A stretch of 64,000 bases of DNA from Spongiimicrobium salis (lineage in GTDB: Bacteria; Bacteroidota; Bacteroidia; Flavobacteriales; Flavobacteriaceae). The notes beneath the pieces are model-generated. The model saw only the letters and a program-made list of their open reading frames with translations, was not told the origin of the DNA and did not search any database. A program made the position numbers and the translations under genes. Below, piece after piece: positions 15,539 through 24,392 of the stretch. Each line of letters begins with the position of its first letter. Positions within the stretch are counted from its first letter, which is position 1. The stretch is taken from NCBI RefSeq assembly GCF_043678055.1, contig NZ_JBHEQA010000001.1, positions 1,860,001 to 1,924,000 of the forward strand. The letters run 5' to 3'.

Positions 15539-17437
15539 TTAATACGCTCTTTCGTTTTTCCCTTCGTAAAAGTTGATGAAGGCTTTATTTACGACCTTAT
15601 TTCCTCCAGATGTGGGATAATCTCCTGTGAAATACCAATCCCCTAAATTTTTAGGGCAGGCTTGGTGCAGGTTTTCAATGGTCTGATAAATGATCTCTAC
15701 TTCGGCATTAATTTCTTGTGAGCTTAACAATTCCCCTATTTTTGTTGAAATTTCTTCTACGGTAAAGGGGGCGTAAAAATCTTTGACGTGATTTTTAATG
15801 TCTGCTTCAATGGCATTGACCTGCTTTACACATTTGGCGTAGATTTCTTCAACCAATTGCATGCTCCCTCTTTCTTTATGCAATTCCAGAGCAGCCCTAA
15901 AGGCGATGAAATCCTCTAATTTGGCCATATCTATCCCATAACAATCCGGATAGCGGATCTGAGGTGCCGAGGAAACTACGATGATTTTTTTTGGAGATAA
16001 GCGATCAAGGATACGTATAATACTCTTTTTAAGTGTGGTTCCGCGAACAATACTATCGTCAATGATGACCAAATTGTCTCCCTTTTTTACAGAGCCGTAT
16101 GAAATGTCATATACATGGGCCACAAGATCATCTCTACTACTGTCTTGGGTAATAAAGGTTCTGAGCTTGGCGTCTTTTATGGCAACCTTCTCTATTCTTG
16201 GCCGTACATCCAAAATTTTATGAAGTTCCTCTTTGGTGATTTTCTCCCCAATGGATAAAATTTGTTCTTCCTTCTTTTTGTTAAGATAGTTCTGAGCTTC
16301 CTTGACCATTCCAAAAAAGGAAGTTTCTGCCGTATTTGGAATATAGGAGAATACCGTATTTTTTAGGTCACTGTTTATTGATTTAAGAATTTGGGGAAAG
16401 ATAAGTTTGCCCAATTCTTTTCGCTCTTGATATATTTCCTTATCACTACCGCGGGAAAAATAAATGCGTTCAAAAGAACAGGCTTTGCGTTCTCTTGGTT
16501 CCAATATTTTTTTAATGGAAACAGTACCCCCTTTCTTGATAATGATGGCATGCCCAGGGTCTAATTCCTCAATATCGTCATAGGCAACGTTAAAGACGGT
16601 CTGAATGGCAGGTCTTTCCGAAGCCACCACGACTACTTCATCGTCCTGATAGTGATACGTAGGTCTAATACCGGAAGGATCTCGTAAAACAAAAGCATCT
16701 CCATGTCCTAAAAGTCCGGTCATGGCATAACCCCCATCCCAATTTTTTGCAGCGCGTTTTAAGATTTTGCCCACATTTAAACGATCGGCGATCAAGGGGG
16801 AGGCTTCCTGTTTGTTATAGCCTTCTTTTTTTATCTGCTTATAGAGTTTGGCCACTGCATCATCTAGGAAATGTCCTATTTTTTCCATGACTGTCACGGT
16901 ATCTGCCATTTCTTTTGGATGCTGCCCTAATTGTACCAAATTGTTGAAGAGTTCATCAACATTGGTCATGTTAAAATTCCCGGCCATAATAAGGTTACGG
17001 TGCATCCAGTTGTTTTGCCTCAAGAAAGGATGTACACTTTCGATCCCGTTTTTCCCAAAAGTTCCGTAGCGCACATGACCAAGCAGTACTTCCCCTATAT
17101 AAGGAATGTTCTTTTTTTGTAGTGCTACACTGTCTCCATATTCTGGATGTTCTTCAAGGGCCGTATTGATCCGATCATTGATTTGGGCGAAAATATCCTG
17201 GATGGGTTGGGATTGTGCAGATCTCACCCTGCTCATATAGCGCTCCCCAGGCGTCATATCTAATTTGATACTGGCAAAGCCTGCTCCGTCCTGCCCACGG
17301 TTGTGCTGCTTCTCCATCATAAGATACATTTTATTTACCCCATAAAAGGCAGAACCGTATTTTTCCTTGTAATACTCTAAAGGTTTTAACAGGCGGATCA
17401 AAGAAATTCCACATTCGTGTTTAATGGCGTCACTCAT
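15539..17437 (-). CDS. purF: Amidophosphoribosyltransferase, long form
   Basis: This 632-residue protein has an N-terminal glutamine amidotransferase domain and a C-terminal PRPP-binding domain. It makes phosphoribosylamine, the first committed step of purine synthesis. Visible are the catalytic Cys9 in HECGISL, the RGQDGAGFAS and GHVRYGTFG motifs, and the PRPP loop VIIDDSIVRGTTLKKS. Cys9 must be freed by removal of an eight-residue leader, as in propeptide-type PurF. The protein is about 120-130 residues longer than Escherichia coli PurF, with insertions in the glutaminase half and at the C-terminus. purN lies upstream in the same gene run, which supports a purine role. Confidence 0.88.
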   Translation of the reverse strand: MSDAIKHECGISLIRLLKPLEYYKEKYGSAFYGVNKMYLMMEKQHNRGQDGAGFASIKLDMTPGERYMSRVRSAQSQPIQDIFAQINDRINTALEEHPEYGDSVALQKKNIPYIGEVLLGHVRYGTFGKNGIESVHPFLRQNNWMHRNLIMAGNFNMTNVDELFNNLVQLGQHPKEMADTVTVMEKIGHFLDDAVAKLYKQIKKEGYNKQEASPLIADRLNVGKILKRAAKNWDGGYAMTGLLGHGDAFVLRDPSGIRPTYHYQDDEVVVVASERPAIQTVFNVAYDDIEELDPGHAIIIKKGGTVSIKKILEPRERKACSFERIYFSRGSDKEIYQERKELGKLIFPQILKSINSDLKNTVFSYIPNTAETSFFGMVKEAQNYLNKKKEEQILSIGEKITKEELHKILDVRPRIEKVAIKDAKLRTFITQDSSRDDLVAHVYDISYGSVKKGDNLVIIDDSIVRGTTLKKSIIRILDRLSPKKIIVVSSAPQIRYPDCYGIDMAKLEDFIAFRAALELHKERGSMQLVEEIYAKCVKQVNAIEADIKNHVKDFYAPFTVEEISTKIGELLSSQEINAEVEIIYQTIENLHQACPKNLGDWYFTGDYPTSGGNKVVNKAFINFYEGKNERAY

Positions 17438-17451
17438 TCTTTTGTAGATTA

Positions 17452-17474
17452 AAAAAGCCCCAAAAATTGGGGCG
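17452..17474 (-). terminator. Terminator between the PfkB kinase gene and purF
   Basis: On the minus strand the stem GCCCC-AATTTTT-GGGGC is followed by TTTTTT. It lies 15 bases before the purF start, so it may limit read-through into purF. Confidence 0.75.
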
Positions 17475-17479
17475 AATAT

Positions 17480-18406
17480 TTATTGTAATTCTATGTCAAA
17501 CTGGGTCAATTTCCTAAATTGATGCAATCTATTGTTTACTTCGGTCTTATCTAGATTTTTCATGCGTTCCGTTCCAAAGCGTTCTACACTAAAGGAAGCT
17601 AAATTGGATCCATGGATCACAGCATTTTTCATATTGGAAAAGGAAATATTTTCTGATGCCGCCAAATATCCGGAAAAACCGCCTGCAAAAGTATCTCCCG
17701 CGCCAGTGGGATCAAAGACTTCTTCCAAAGGAAGGGCCGGAGCAAAAAAGATATTCTCTTTATGAAAGAGCAAAGCACCGTGCTCTCCTTTTTTGATCAC
17801 CACATATTTTGGTCCCATTTCCTGAATTTTTTCTGCTGCCCTTACCAAAGAATACTCATGGGTCAATTGTCTGGCCTCTTCATCATTAATGGTAATGACA
17901 TCGATATGTTTAATGACATTCAACAGCTCATCCAAGGTATTGTCCATCCAGAAATTCATGGTGTCCAATACTACCAACTTTGGTCGTTTTGCCATCTGAT
18001 CAATTACACTCATTTGTGTATTGGGATGTAAATTCCCCAACATGACCACATCGGCATCTTTGAAATTTTCGGGAACAACAGGGGTAAAATCGCCAAGGAC
18101 ATTCAACTCTGTAACCAAGGTATCCCTAGTGTTCATATCGTTGTGATATTTTCCACTCCAGAAAAAAGTTTTTCCTCCTTTTACAATTTCTATGGCCGAA
18201 ACATCTATGCCCTTATCGGAGAGCAGGTCCAGGTATTCTTGAGGGAAATCTTCTCCCACAACAGATACTATGGCACTTTTAGTATTAAACTGTGAGGCCG
18301 CCAAGGCAATAAAGGGTGCCGCTCCACCTAAAATTTTATCCGTTTTGCCAAAAGGGGTCTCGATCGCATCGAAAGCAACGGAGCCCACAATTAAAAGTTT
18401 ACCCAT
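17480..18406 (-). CDS. PfkB-family sugar or nucleoside kinase
   Basis: This 308-residue kinase has the PfkB N-terminal glycine motif (GGAAPFIALAASQF) and the C-terminal signature DPTGAGDTFAGGFSGYLA, whose Asp is the catalytic base. The family phosphorylates sugars or nucleosides with ATP. It sits between purF and the rnhA-purN pair, so a nucleoside such as adenosine or inosine is a fair guess, but the sequence does not prove the substrate. A TATATTTG box stands upstream. Confidence 0.85.
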   Translation of the reverse strand: MGKLLIVGSVAFDAIETPFGKTDKILGGAAPFIALAASQFNTKSAIVSVVGEDFPQEYLDLLSDKGIDVSAIEIVKGGKTFFWSGKYHNDMNTRDTLVTELNVLGDFTPVVPENFKDADVVMLGNLHPNTQMSVIDQMAKRPKLVVLDTMNFWMDNTLDELLNVIKHIDVITINDEEARQLTHEYSLVRAAEKIQEMGPKYVVIKKGEHGALLFHKENIFFAPALPLEEVFDPTGAGDTFAGGFSGYLAASENISFSNMKNAVIHGSNLASFSVERFGTERMKNLDKTEVNNRLHQFRKLTQFDIELQ

Positions 18407-18428
18407 GTAATTTTTTAAAAATTCGATG

Positions 18429-18436
18429 CAAATATA
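18429..18436 (-). promoter_or_regulatory. -7 element of the PfkB kinase promoter
   Basis: TATATTTG on the minus strand, 22 bases before the ATG. No clean TTG is found at 19 bases. Confidence 0.45.
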
Positions 18437-18516
18437 CAGCTTTGAAGAGCCAATAGCGATAGCCTAGACGGCAAATTTTAAAATTGACAGAAGTTCCTGA
18501 ATTTTAAGGGAGAATT

Positions 18517-19149
18517 TTACTTTCTTCCAAAATCGGCAGGAATTTCTCCCCAGGCTTTGGTTTCCCATTTCACAACAACGGTTTGATACGAATTTGTGTT
18601 CAGCCACGCTATGGCGCGACGCACCATATCGAAAAGGGGTTTGTTCTTGGCGTTCTCCTTTAATTGGGTATTGCAACGTTTTTTTCGAACCCAACTCATG
18701 GCAGTTCGGGAATCGGTATACAGGATGCGATCGCTCTGCTGCTGTTTCAAGTAAGCCAAGCCATGAACAATGGCCAAAAACTCCCCAATATTATTAGTAC
18801 CCTCCTGAAAGGGCCCTTGCAGGAATAATTTTTTTCCGCTTTTTGTATCTACGCCCTGATATTCCATAACACCAGGATTGCCACTGGAAGCTGCATCCAC
18901 GGCAATGGAATGATAATTTGGATTTCCAATCCGCTGCAATTCGGCCGTGCTCAAACTTGTTTTGGTTTTTTTTCCTTTATAATCGTCATAGGAACCATTA
19001 TAGGCTTTCTTTGCTTCACTAAAGCTGGCGAAAGATTTATACTGCGCGCCCTTATATTTGGCAATGGCCGCTTTACAGGCATTCCAAGAATCGTAAATAC
19101 CAGGCTTATGGCCTTTCCAAACCGTATAAAATTTATCTTTTTTAGCCAT
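18517..19149 (-). CDS. rnhA: Ribonuclease HI with N-terminal viroplasmin domain
   Basis: This 210-residue protein has a viroplasmin-like RNA-DNA hybrid-binding domain at about residues 4-48 (FYTVWKGHKPGIYDSWNAC, then a FASFSEAKKAY end). An RNase H fold follows from about residue 75. The acidic active-site residues are seen in HSIAVDAASSGNPG, NNIGEFLAIVHGL and ILYTDSRTAMSW. It cleaves RNA in RNA-DNA hybrids. The start codon overlaps the purN stop by one base (TAATG), so the two are translationally coupled. Confidence 0.9.
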   Translation of the reverse strand: MAKKDKFYTVWKGHKPGIYDSWNACKAAIAKYKGAQYKSFASFSEAKKAYNGSYDDYKGKKTKTSLSTAELQRIGNPNYHSIAVDAASSGNPGVMEYQGVDTKSGKKLFLQGPFQEGTNNIGEFLAIVHGLAYLKQQQSDRILYTDSRTAMSWVRKKRCNTQLKENAKNKPLFDMVRRAIAWLNTNSYQTVVVKWETKAWGEIPADFGRK

Positions 19150-19718
19150 TATTGTTCCGCTAAGAGTTGGGCGATTATTTGGGGAAAGTGCTCATATTCC
19201 AACGCATGTACTTTTTGGGCGATATCCTCTGCAGAATCTTGAGGTAGAATCTCCGTGCGCGCTTGATGAATAATAGCGCCTTCATCATAATTTTCGTTGA
19301 CATAGTGTATGGTAATACCGCTTTCTGCTTCCCCATTCTCCTTAACCGCCTTATGCACCTGATCACCATACATTCCTTTTCCGCCGTATTTGGGTAAAAG
19401 TGCAGGGTGAATATTAATGATTTTGTCGGGAAAATGGGCGATAAGATGGGGAGGAATTTTCCATAAAAAACCGGCAAGAACAATTAAATCCGGAGCCATA
19501 CCCTTAAGAATGTTCAACACACAATCGGTATCTTTAAAAGCCGTCTTGTTAAAAAATAGGGCATTGATTTTTAATCGATTGCACCTTTCGATCACTTTGG
19601 CATCTTTCTTATTGGTAAGCACACAACTGATCTCCACATTAAGGTCTTGTTGAAAGTAATGCGCAATATTCTCAACATTGGAGCCCGAGCCGGAAGCAAA
19701 GAGGACAATACGTTTCAT
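19149..19718 (-). CDS. purN: Phosphoribosylglycinamide formyltransferase
   Basis: This 189-residue enzyme transfers a formyl group from 10-formyltetrahydrofolate to GAR in purine synthesis. It shows FASGSGSNVENI at the N-terminus, the catalytic INIHPALLPKYGGKGMYG segment with its His, and the downstream Asp in VNENYDEGAII. An ATG nine bases further upstream (MESMKR) is in frame, but a TACATTTG box at 19738-19745 places the transcript start only about four bases before it. The MKRIVLFASG start at 19718 is preferred. It is the first gene of the purN-rnhA run. Confidence 0.9.
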   Translation of the reverse strand: MKRIVLFASGSGSNVENIAHYFQQDLNVEISCVLTNKKDAKVIERCNRLKINALFFNKTAFKDTDCVLNILKGMAPDLIVLAGFLWKIPPHLIAHFPDKIINIHPALLPKYGGKGMYGDQVHKAVKENGEAESGITIHYVNENYDEGAIIHQARTEILPQDSAEDIAQKVHALEYEHFPQIIAQLLAEQ

Positions 19719-19737
19719 GGATTCCATTTTTATGGCT

Positions 19738-19745
19738 CAAATGTA
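19738..19745 (-). promoter_or_regulatory. -7 element of the purN promoter
   Basis: TACATTTG on the minus strand. It decides the choice of the purN start codon at 19718. Confidence 0.5.
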
Positions 19746-19913
19746 AACTAGAATCCGAAATTAGAATCGAAAAAATGAATATTTATCCACTTTTAAACCA
19801 ATGATGCCCTAAAAGGGGGCCAAAATCTGATCTGAAAAGCGCTGCTATCCCTTTAAATTTATTAAATTACCATACATTTTATCGTCAAAACGTGTAATTA
19901 AACCAAAGTTTTT

Positions 19914-19921
19914 TATTTTTG
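19914..19921 (+). promoter_or_regulatory. -7 element of the acpP promoter
   Basis: TATTTTTG, an exact TAnnTTTG match, 32 bases before the acpP ATG. Confidence 0.5.
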
Positions 19922-19953
19922 CCAACAATTAAATTTTTAAAACTAATATAATT

Positions 19954-20187
19954 ATGTCAGACATTGCATCAAGAGTAAAAGCCATTATCGTTGATAAACT
20001 GGGGGTTGATGAGAACGAAGTTGTATCTGAAGCAAGCTTTACCAACGATTTAGGAGCAGATTCATTGGATACAGTAGAGTTGATTATGGAATTCGAAAAG
20101 GAATTTGATATTCAAATTCCAGACGATCAAGCTGAAAATATCGCCACGGTTGGCCAAGCTATAAGTTATATAGAAGAAGCTAAGTAA
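19954..20187 (+). CDS. acpP: Acyl carrier protein
   Basis: This 77-residue acidic protein carries growing fatty acids on a phosphopantetheine arm. The attachment serine is in the GADSLDTVEL motif (Ser37 or close). Length and the four-helix layout are typical. It heads the acpP-fabF-rnc group that is conserved in flavobacteria. A hairpin terminator in the acpP-fabF gap probably lets acpP be made in excess over the genes behind it. Confidence 0.97.
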   Translation: MSDIASRVKAIIVDKLGVDENEVVSEASFTNDLGADSLDTVELIMEFEKEFDIQIPDDQAENIATVGQAISYIEEAK

Positions 20188-20212
20188 TCTTATGCTATCT
20201 TGGACAAGATTT

Positions 20213-20256
20213 AAAATTATCCATGCGGTAATCGTTCCGCATGGATAATTTTTTTT
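20213..20256 (+). terminator. Terminator or attenuator between acpP and fabF
   Basis: Long stem ATTATCCATGCGG/CCGCATGGATAAT with a TTTTTTTT run behind it, 43 bases before the fabF ATG. Confidence 0.85.
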
Positions 20257-20298
20257 AATTTACACATGGCTTAGAAATTAAATCTAAAATTTAGTTCA

Positions 20299-21549
20299 AT
20301 GCAATTAAAGCGAGTTGTGGTTACAGGTTTGGGTGCACTTACACCCATTGGTAACAATATTGAAGCGTATTGGGATGGTTTAGTAAACGGCAAGAGTGGT
20401 TGCGCCCCCATTACGTATTATGATACAGAAAAATTCAAAACTAAGTTTGCCTGCGAATTAAAGGATTATGATCCTGGTGATTATTTTAATCGAAAGGAAG
20501 CACGTAAGCTGGATAGATTTGCACAATATGCCCTGATTTCTTCCGATGAAGCGATCGAGGATTCGGGAATGGATTTGGATGCTATCGATAAATTTCGGGT
20601 AGGGGTTATCTGGGGTGCCGGTATCGGAGGCCTGGAAACCTTCCAGAACGAAGTTTTGAATTTTGCGGCAGGGGATGGAACACCGCGTTTTAACCCGTTC
20701 TTTATTCCTAAAATGATTGCAGATATCGCTCCCGGAAATATTTCCATTAAGCACGGATTTATGGGACCTAACTATACCACGGTATCTGCCTGTGCCTCTT
20801 CGGCCAATGCCATGATCGATGCTTTAAATTATATTCGTTTGGGACATTGCGATGTTATTGTTACCGGAGGAAGTGAAGCCGCCGTAACCATTGCGGGAAT
20901 GGGTGGTTTTAATGCGATGCATGCCCTCTCTACAAGAAATGAAAGCCCGGAAACAGCGTCTAGACCTTTTGACGCAACAAGAGATGGTTTTGTACTTGGG
21001 GAAGGCGCTGGTGCATTGATACTTGAAGAATATGAGCACGCAAAGGCAAGAGGGGCTAAGATATATGCAGAAGTTGTTGGTGGAGGGATGTCTAGCGATG
21101 CCCACCATATGACCGCACCACATCCAGATGGTATTGGAGTAGTACGTGTAATGCAAAACTGCTTGGAAAATGCAGGCCTACAGCCGGAAGATGTCGATGC
21201 CATCAATACACATGGAACATCAACACCTTTGGGAGATGTTGCTGAATTGAAAGCAATCACTCAAGTTTTTGGGGAACATGCTAAGAATATCAATATCAAT
21301 TCAACAAAATCCATGACCGGACATTTGTTGGGTGCTGCAGGTGCCATTGAGGCTATAGCCTCTATTTTAGCCATGGAAAATGGCGTTGTGCCCCCAACAA
21401 TCAATCATACTACAGTAGATGAAAATATAGACCCTAGTTTGAACCTCACCTTAAACAAGGCGCAAAAAAGGGATGTTAAGGTTGCCATGAGCAACACCTT
21501 CGGTTTCGGGGGACATAATGCTTGCGTAATCTTTAAGAAAATCAGTTAA
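20299..21549 (+). CDS. fabF: 3-oxoacyl-ACP synthase II
   Basis: This 416-residue condensing enzyme extends acyl-ACP with malonyl-ACP in fatty acid synthesis. The Cys-His-His triad is in VSACASSANAM, INTHGTSTPLGD and STKSMTGHLLGAAGA. Length and start (MQLKRVVVTGLGALTPIG) are typical. It sits between acpP and rnc; rnc starts 7 bases after its stop. Confidence 0.97.
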   Translation: MQLKRVVVTGLGALTPIGNNIEAYWDGLVNGKSGCAPITYYDTEKFKTKFACELKDYDPGDYFNRKEARKLDRFAQYALISSDEAIEDSGMDLDAIDKFRVGVIWGAGIGGLETFQNEVLNFAAGDGTPRFNPFFIPKMIADIAPGNISIKHGFMGPNYTTVSACASSANAMIDALNYIRLGHCDVIVTGGSEAAVTIAGMGGFNAMHALSTRNESPETASRPFDATRDGFVLGEGAGALILEEYEHAKARGAKIYAEVVGGGMSSDAHHMTAPHPDGIGVVRVMQNCLENAGLQPEDVDAINTHGTSTPLGDVAELKAITQVFGEHAKNININSTKSMTGHLLGAAGAIEAIASILAMENGVVPPTINHTTVDENIDPSLNLTLNKAQKRDVKVAMSNTFGFGGHNACVIFKKIS

Positions 21550-21555
21550 TACTAG

Positions 21556-22293
21556 ATGGCATTCCTATCAAATATCTTTAATTCCCATCCGAAAGAGGAT
21601 GGGGATTTTTTTTTGGGAATGACCCGGATTTTAGGATTTAAACCTAAAAATATTGACATTTATAGAAAGGCCTTTCTGCACCGTTCGGTAAATAAGAAGG
21701 ATAGCGATGGCGTGCCCATGAACTACGAACGTTTAGAGTTTCTTGGAGACTCTATGCTGGGAACCATTATCTCCATGCACCTGTACAATAAAGTCCCTGC
21801 CGGAGATGAGGGTTACCTCACAAAAATGCGCTCTAAAATTGTGAGTAGGGAGCACTTAAACGAGTTGGGGAAAGATTTGGATCTTATTGATTTTGTAGAG
21901 AGTAGAATCCCAAAATCGCACTTCGGAAATAATATTCACGGGAATGTTTTTGAAGCGTTGGTGGGCGCTATTTATTTGGACCGTGGATATGATTACTGCG
22001 AGAAATTCATTAAAAGTAGGGTCATAGATCCCTATGTTGATATTGAACAGTTAGAAGGAAAAGTCATTAGTTACAAAAGCTTAATGATCGAATGGTGTCA
22101 AAAACAAAAAAAGACCTTCCACTACGATGTCTATGAAGATACTGGAAATGATTCCCTAAAGCACTTTGCAGTAAAACTTTCCATTGATAAAAGAATTATG
22201 GCCAAAGCTCGGGCCACTTCCAAGAAAAAAGCGGAAGAAAAAGCTTCAAAAAGGGCGTATTTTGCATTGCAGGACAAAATAGGCGATTCTTAA
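21556..22293 (+). CDS. rnc: Ribonuclease III
   Basis: This 245-residue enzyme cleaves double-stranded RNA in rRNA and mRNA processing. The signature YERLEFLGDSML holds the catalytic Glu and Asp; a second acidic motif is NVFEALVGAIYLDRG. A double-stranded RNA-binding domain fills about residues 170-240 and ends with KARATSKKKAEEKASKRA. The position just behind fabF is the same as in many other bacteria. Confidence 0.96.
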   Translation: MAFLSNIFNSHPKEDGDFFLGMTRILGFKPKNIDIYRKAFLHRSVNKKDSDGVPMNYERLEFLGDSMLGTIISMHLYNKVPAGDEGYLTKMRSKIVSREHLNELGKDLDLIDFVESRIPKSHFGNNIHGNVFEALVGAIYLDRGYDYCEKFIKSRVIDPYVDIEQLEGKVISYKSLMIEWCQKQKKTFHYDVYEDTGNDSLKHFAVKLSIDKRIMAKARATSKKKAEEKASKRAYFALQDKIGDS

Positions 22294-22405
22294 AACACAA
22301 ATAACGCTACGATAACGTTTGCGTAAGCCTATAAAGGCCTAAACCCCTGTATAGACTAGGCTAATTTGGTTATTAATTATATATTTACGGCTTACGAATA
22401 AATTA

Positions 22406-22870
22406 ATGACAGCAATACATAGAATCTCTGATGATTTTTATGAAGATTCGTTTGCCCTTATTGCAATACACAGCAGTTTGGAAGATTATGCTATTGCCTA
22501 TGCATTAAATGAACGTTTAAAATCAAAATTGCGTCGATCTAGGAATGATCTGGATATTTCGGAAAACCGATCCTTCCCCATTTTTGAATGGAAAGATGTT
22601 GTCAACGATGCGTATTGGACTTTGATTATCAACAACAGCATAAAGAAAGCCCATACCGATGAAGTCAGCCTCTTTAAAGAAGAGCTATCCTACACAAGAC
22701 ACCATTTAGTGCCAGAATACAAAGAGGTGGATTATTTTTTAAAGATTGAACGGGATGAGTTGGATTTTGGACAGGATATCGTAAAGTTGATCTTAACCAT
22801 TCCGCAGGTAATCACGGCTTATATGGTAGAGAGCAATAAACTTAAATCGAAGAACAATTTAATTTTTTAG
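22406..22870 (+). CDS. IPExxxVDY family protein
   Basis: This 154-residue protein belongs to a small Bacteroidetes family named after the motif IPExxxVDY, seen here as VPEYKEVDYFLKIE near residue 109. The function is unknown. The family is almost always found between rnc and pyk, as here: it ends three bases before the pyk ATG, so cotranslation is likely. No signal peptide or membrane segment is visible, and it should be cytoplasmic. Confidence 0.88.
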   Translation: MTAIHRISDDFYEDSFALIAIHSSLEDYAIAYALNERLKSKLRRSRNDLDISENRSFPIFEWKDVVNDAYWTLIINNSIKKAHTDEVSLFKEELSYTRHHLVPEYKEVDYFLKIERDELDFGQDIVKLILTIPQVITAYMVESNKLKSKNNLIF

Positions 22871-22873
22871 AGA

Positions 22874-24316
22874 ATGCCAAGCAAGAAAAAGACAAAGATA
22901 GTTGCAACGCTAGGACCTGCGACCAGTAAGAAAGATGTGCTCAGAGAAATGATCGAAGCAGGAGTGGATGTCTTTAGAATTAATTTTTCACATGCCGATT
23001 ATGAAGATGTAAAACAACGGATCAACATCATTCGGGAGCTCAATGATGAGCTGGGAGCCAACACCTCTATTTTAGCCGATTTGCAAGGACCGAAGCTAAG
23101 AGTTGGTGTCATGGCGGGGGAAGTCGTAGTGCTCCCTGGAGATGAGATTACTTTTGTAACCGGAAAACCCTTTGAGGGAAATGCGGAAAAGGTATATATG
23201 AACTATACCAATTTCCCCAAGGATGTGAAGACAGGGGAACGTATTTTATTGGATGACGGAAAATTAATGTTTGAAGTACTGTCTACCAATGGAAAAGATG
23301 AAGTAAAGGCAAAGGTGATTCAGGGAGGTCCCTTGAAATCCAAAAAAGGAGTAAACTTGCCCAATACCAATATTTCCTTACCGGCTTTAACAGAGAAAGA
23401 TGTAAAAGACGCGATTTTTGCGATTTCCTTGAATGTAGATTGGATTGCCTTATCCTTTGTGCGTTTCAGTCAGGATTTGGTGGATCTTCAAAAAATTATC
23501 AACGAACATTCCGAGCATAAAATTCCAATCATAGCCAAAATAGAAAAGCCGGAGGCTGTAGAAAATATTGATAAGATTGTAGCCTATTGCGATGGCTTAA
23601 TGGTAGCTAGAGGGGATTTGGGAGTTGAGGTTCCCGCCCAAGAAGTTCCTTTGATTCAAAAGCAATTGGTACTTCGGGCAAAAAAGGCCAGGATTCCTGT
23701 AATTATTGCCACGCAGATGATGGAGACCATGATCACCAGCTTAACCCCAACACGAGCTGAGGTGAATGATGTGGCCAATTCTGTTATGGATGGGGCCGAT
23801 GCTGTTATGTTGTCCGGTGAAACCTCTGTGGGGAATTATCCCGTTCAGGTCATCGAGAAAATGACAAGTATTCTAAAGAGTGTTGAAGGATCCAACCTTA
23901 TCAGTGTTCCGCATGATCCTCCACATATTCGTACTAAAAGATACATTACCAAATCGGTCTGTTATCATGCCGCCATTATGGCCAATGAGATCAAGGCCAA
24001 GGCAATTTCTACCTTGACCAATAGTGGGTATACCGCCTTTCAAATATCTGCATGGAGACCTAGCGCCCATATTCTGGTCTTTACTTCCAATAAAAGAATA
24101 TTGACCCAGCTTAATTTATTATGGGGAGTAAAGGCATTTTACTATGACAAATTTGTATCTACCGATGAAACTATAGAAGATGTCAATAAAATTGCTTGTC
24201 AAAAAGGCTTTTTAGATGTAGGGGATATGTTAATAAGCCTTGCGGCAATGCCTATCAAGGAAAAGGGAATGGTAAATACTTTGCGGGTTACGGAAATAGA
24301 AACATGTAATTTTTAA
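22874..24316 (+). CDS. pyk: Pyruvate kinase
   Basis: This 480-residue enzyme makes pyruvate and ATP from phosphoenolpyruvate in the last step of glycolysis. Visible are the N-terminal KIVATLGPATSKK and FRINFSHADY segments, the active-site block PIIAKIEKPEAVENIDKIV with MVARGDLGVEVP, and the QMMETMITSLTPTRAEV motif. The C-terminal allosteric domain is complete. A strong terminator follows. Confidence 0.97.
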   Translation: MPSKKKTKIVATLGPATSKKDVLREMIEAGVDVFRINFSHADYEDVKQRINIIRELNDELGANTSILADLQGPKLRVGVMAGEVVVLPGDEITFVTGKPFEGNAEKVYMNYTNFPKDVKTGERILLDDGKLMFEVLSTNGKDEVKAKVIQGGPLKSKKGVNLPNTNISLPALTEKDVKDAIFAISLNVDWIALSFVRFSQDLVDLQKIINEHSEHKIPIIAKIEKPEAVENIDKIVAYCDGLMVARGDLGVEVPAQEVPLIQKQLVLRAKKARIPVIIATQMMETMITSLTPTRAEVNDVANSVMDGADAVMLSGETSVGNYPVQVIEKMTSILKSVEGSNLISVPHDPPHIRTKRYITKSVCYHAAIMANEIKAKAISTLTNSGYTAFQISAWRPSAHILVFTSNKRILTQLNLLWGVKAFYYDKFVSTDETIEDVNKIACQKGFLDVGDMLISLAAMPIKEKGMVNTLRVTEIETCNF

Positions 24317-24340
24317 GGCTCAACTTTTTTGAAGAATATA

Positions 24341-24373
24341 AAAAAACCCTGGGTGCATCATCCAGGGTTTTTT
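24341..24373 (+). terminator. Terminator between pyk and the PAS gene
   Basis: Stem AAACCCTGG/CCAGGGTTT with A and T runs on both sides. It can serve both convergent genes. Confidence 0.85.
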
Positions 24374-24392
24374 ATGAAAACAATATATAATA

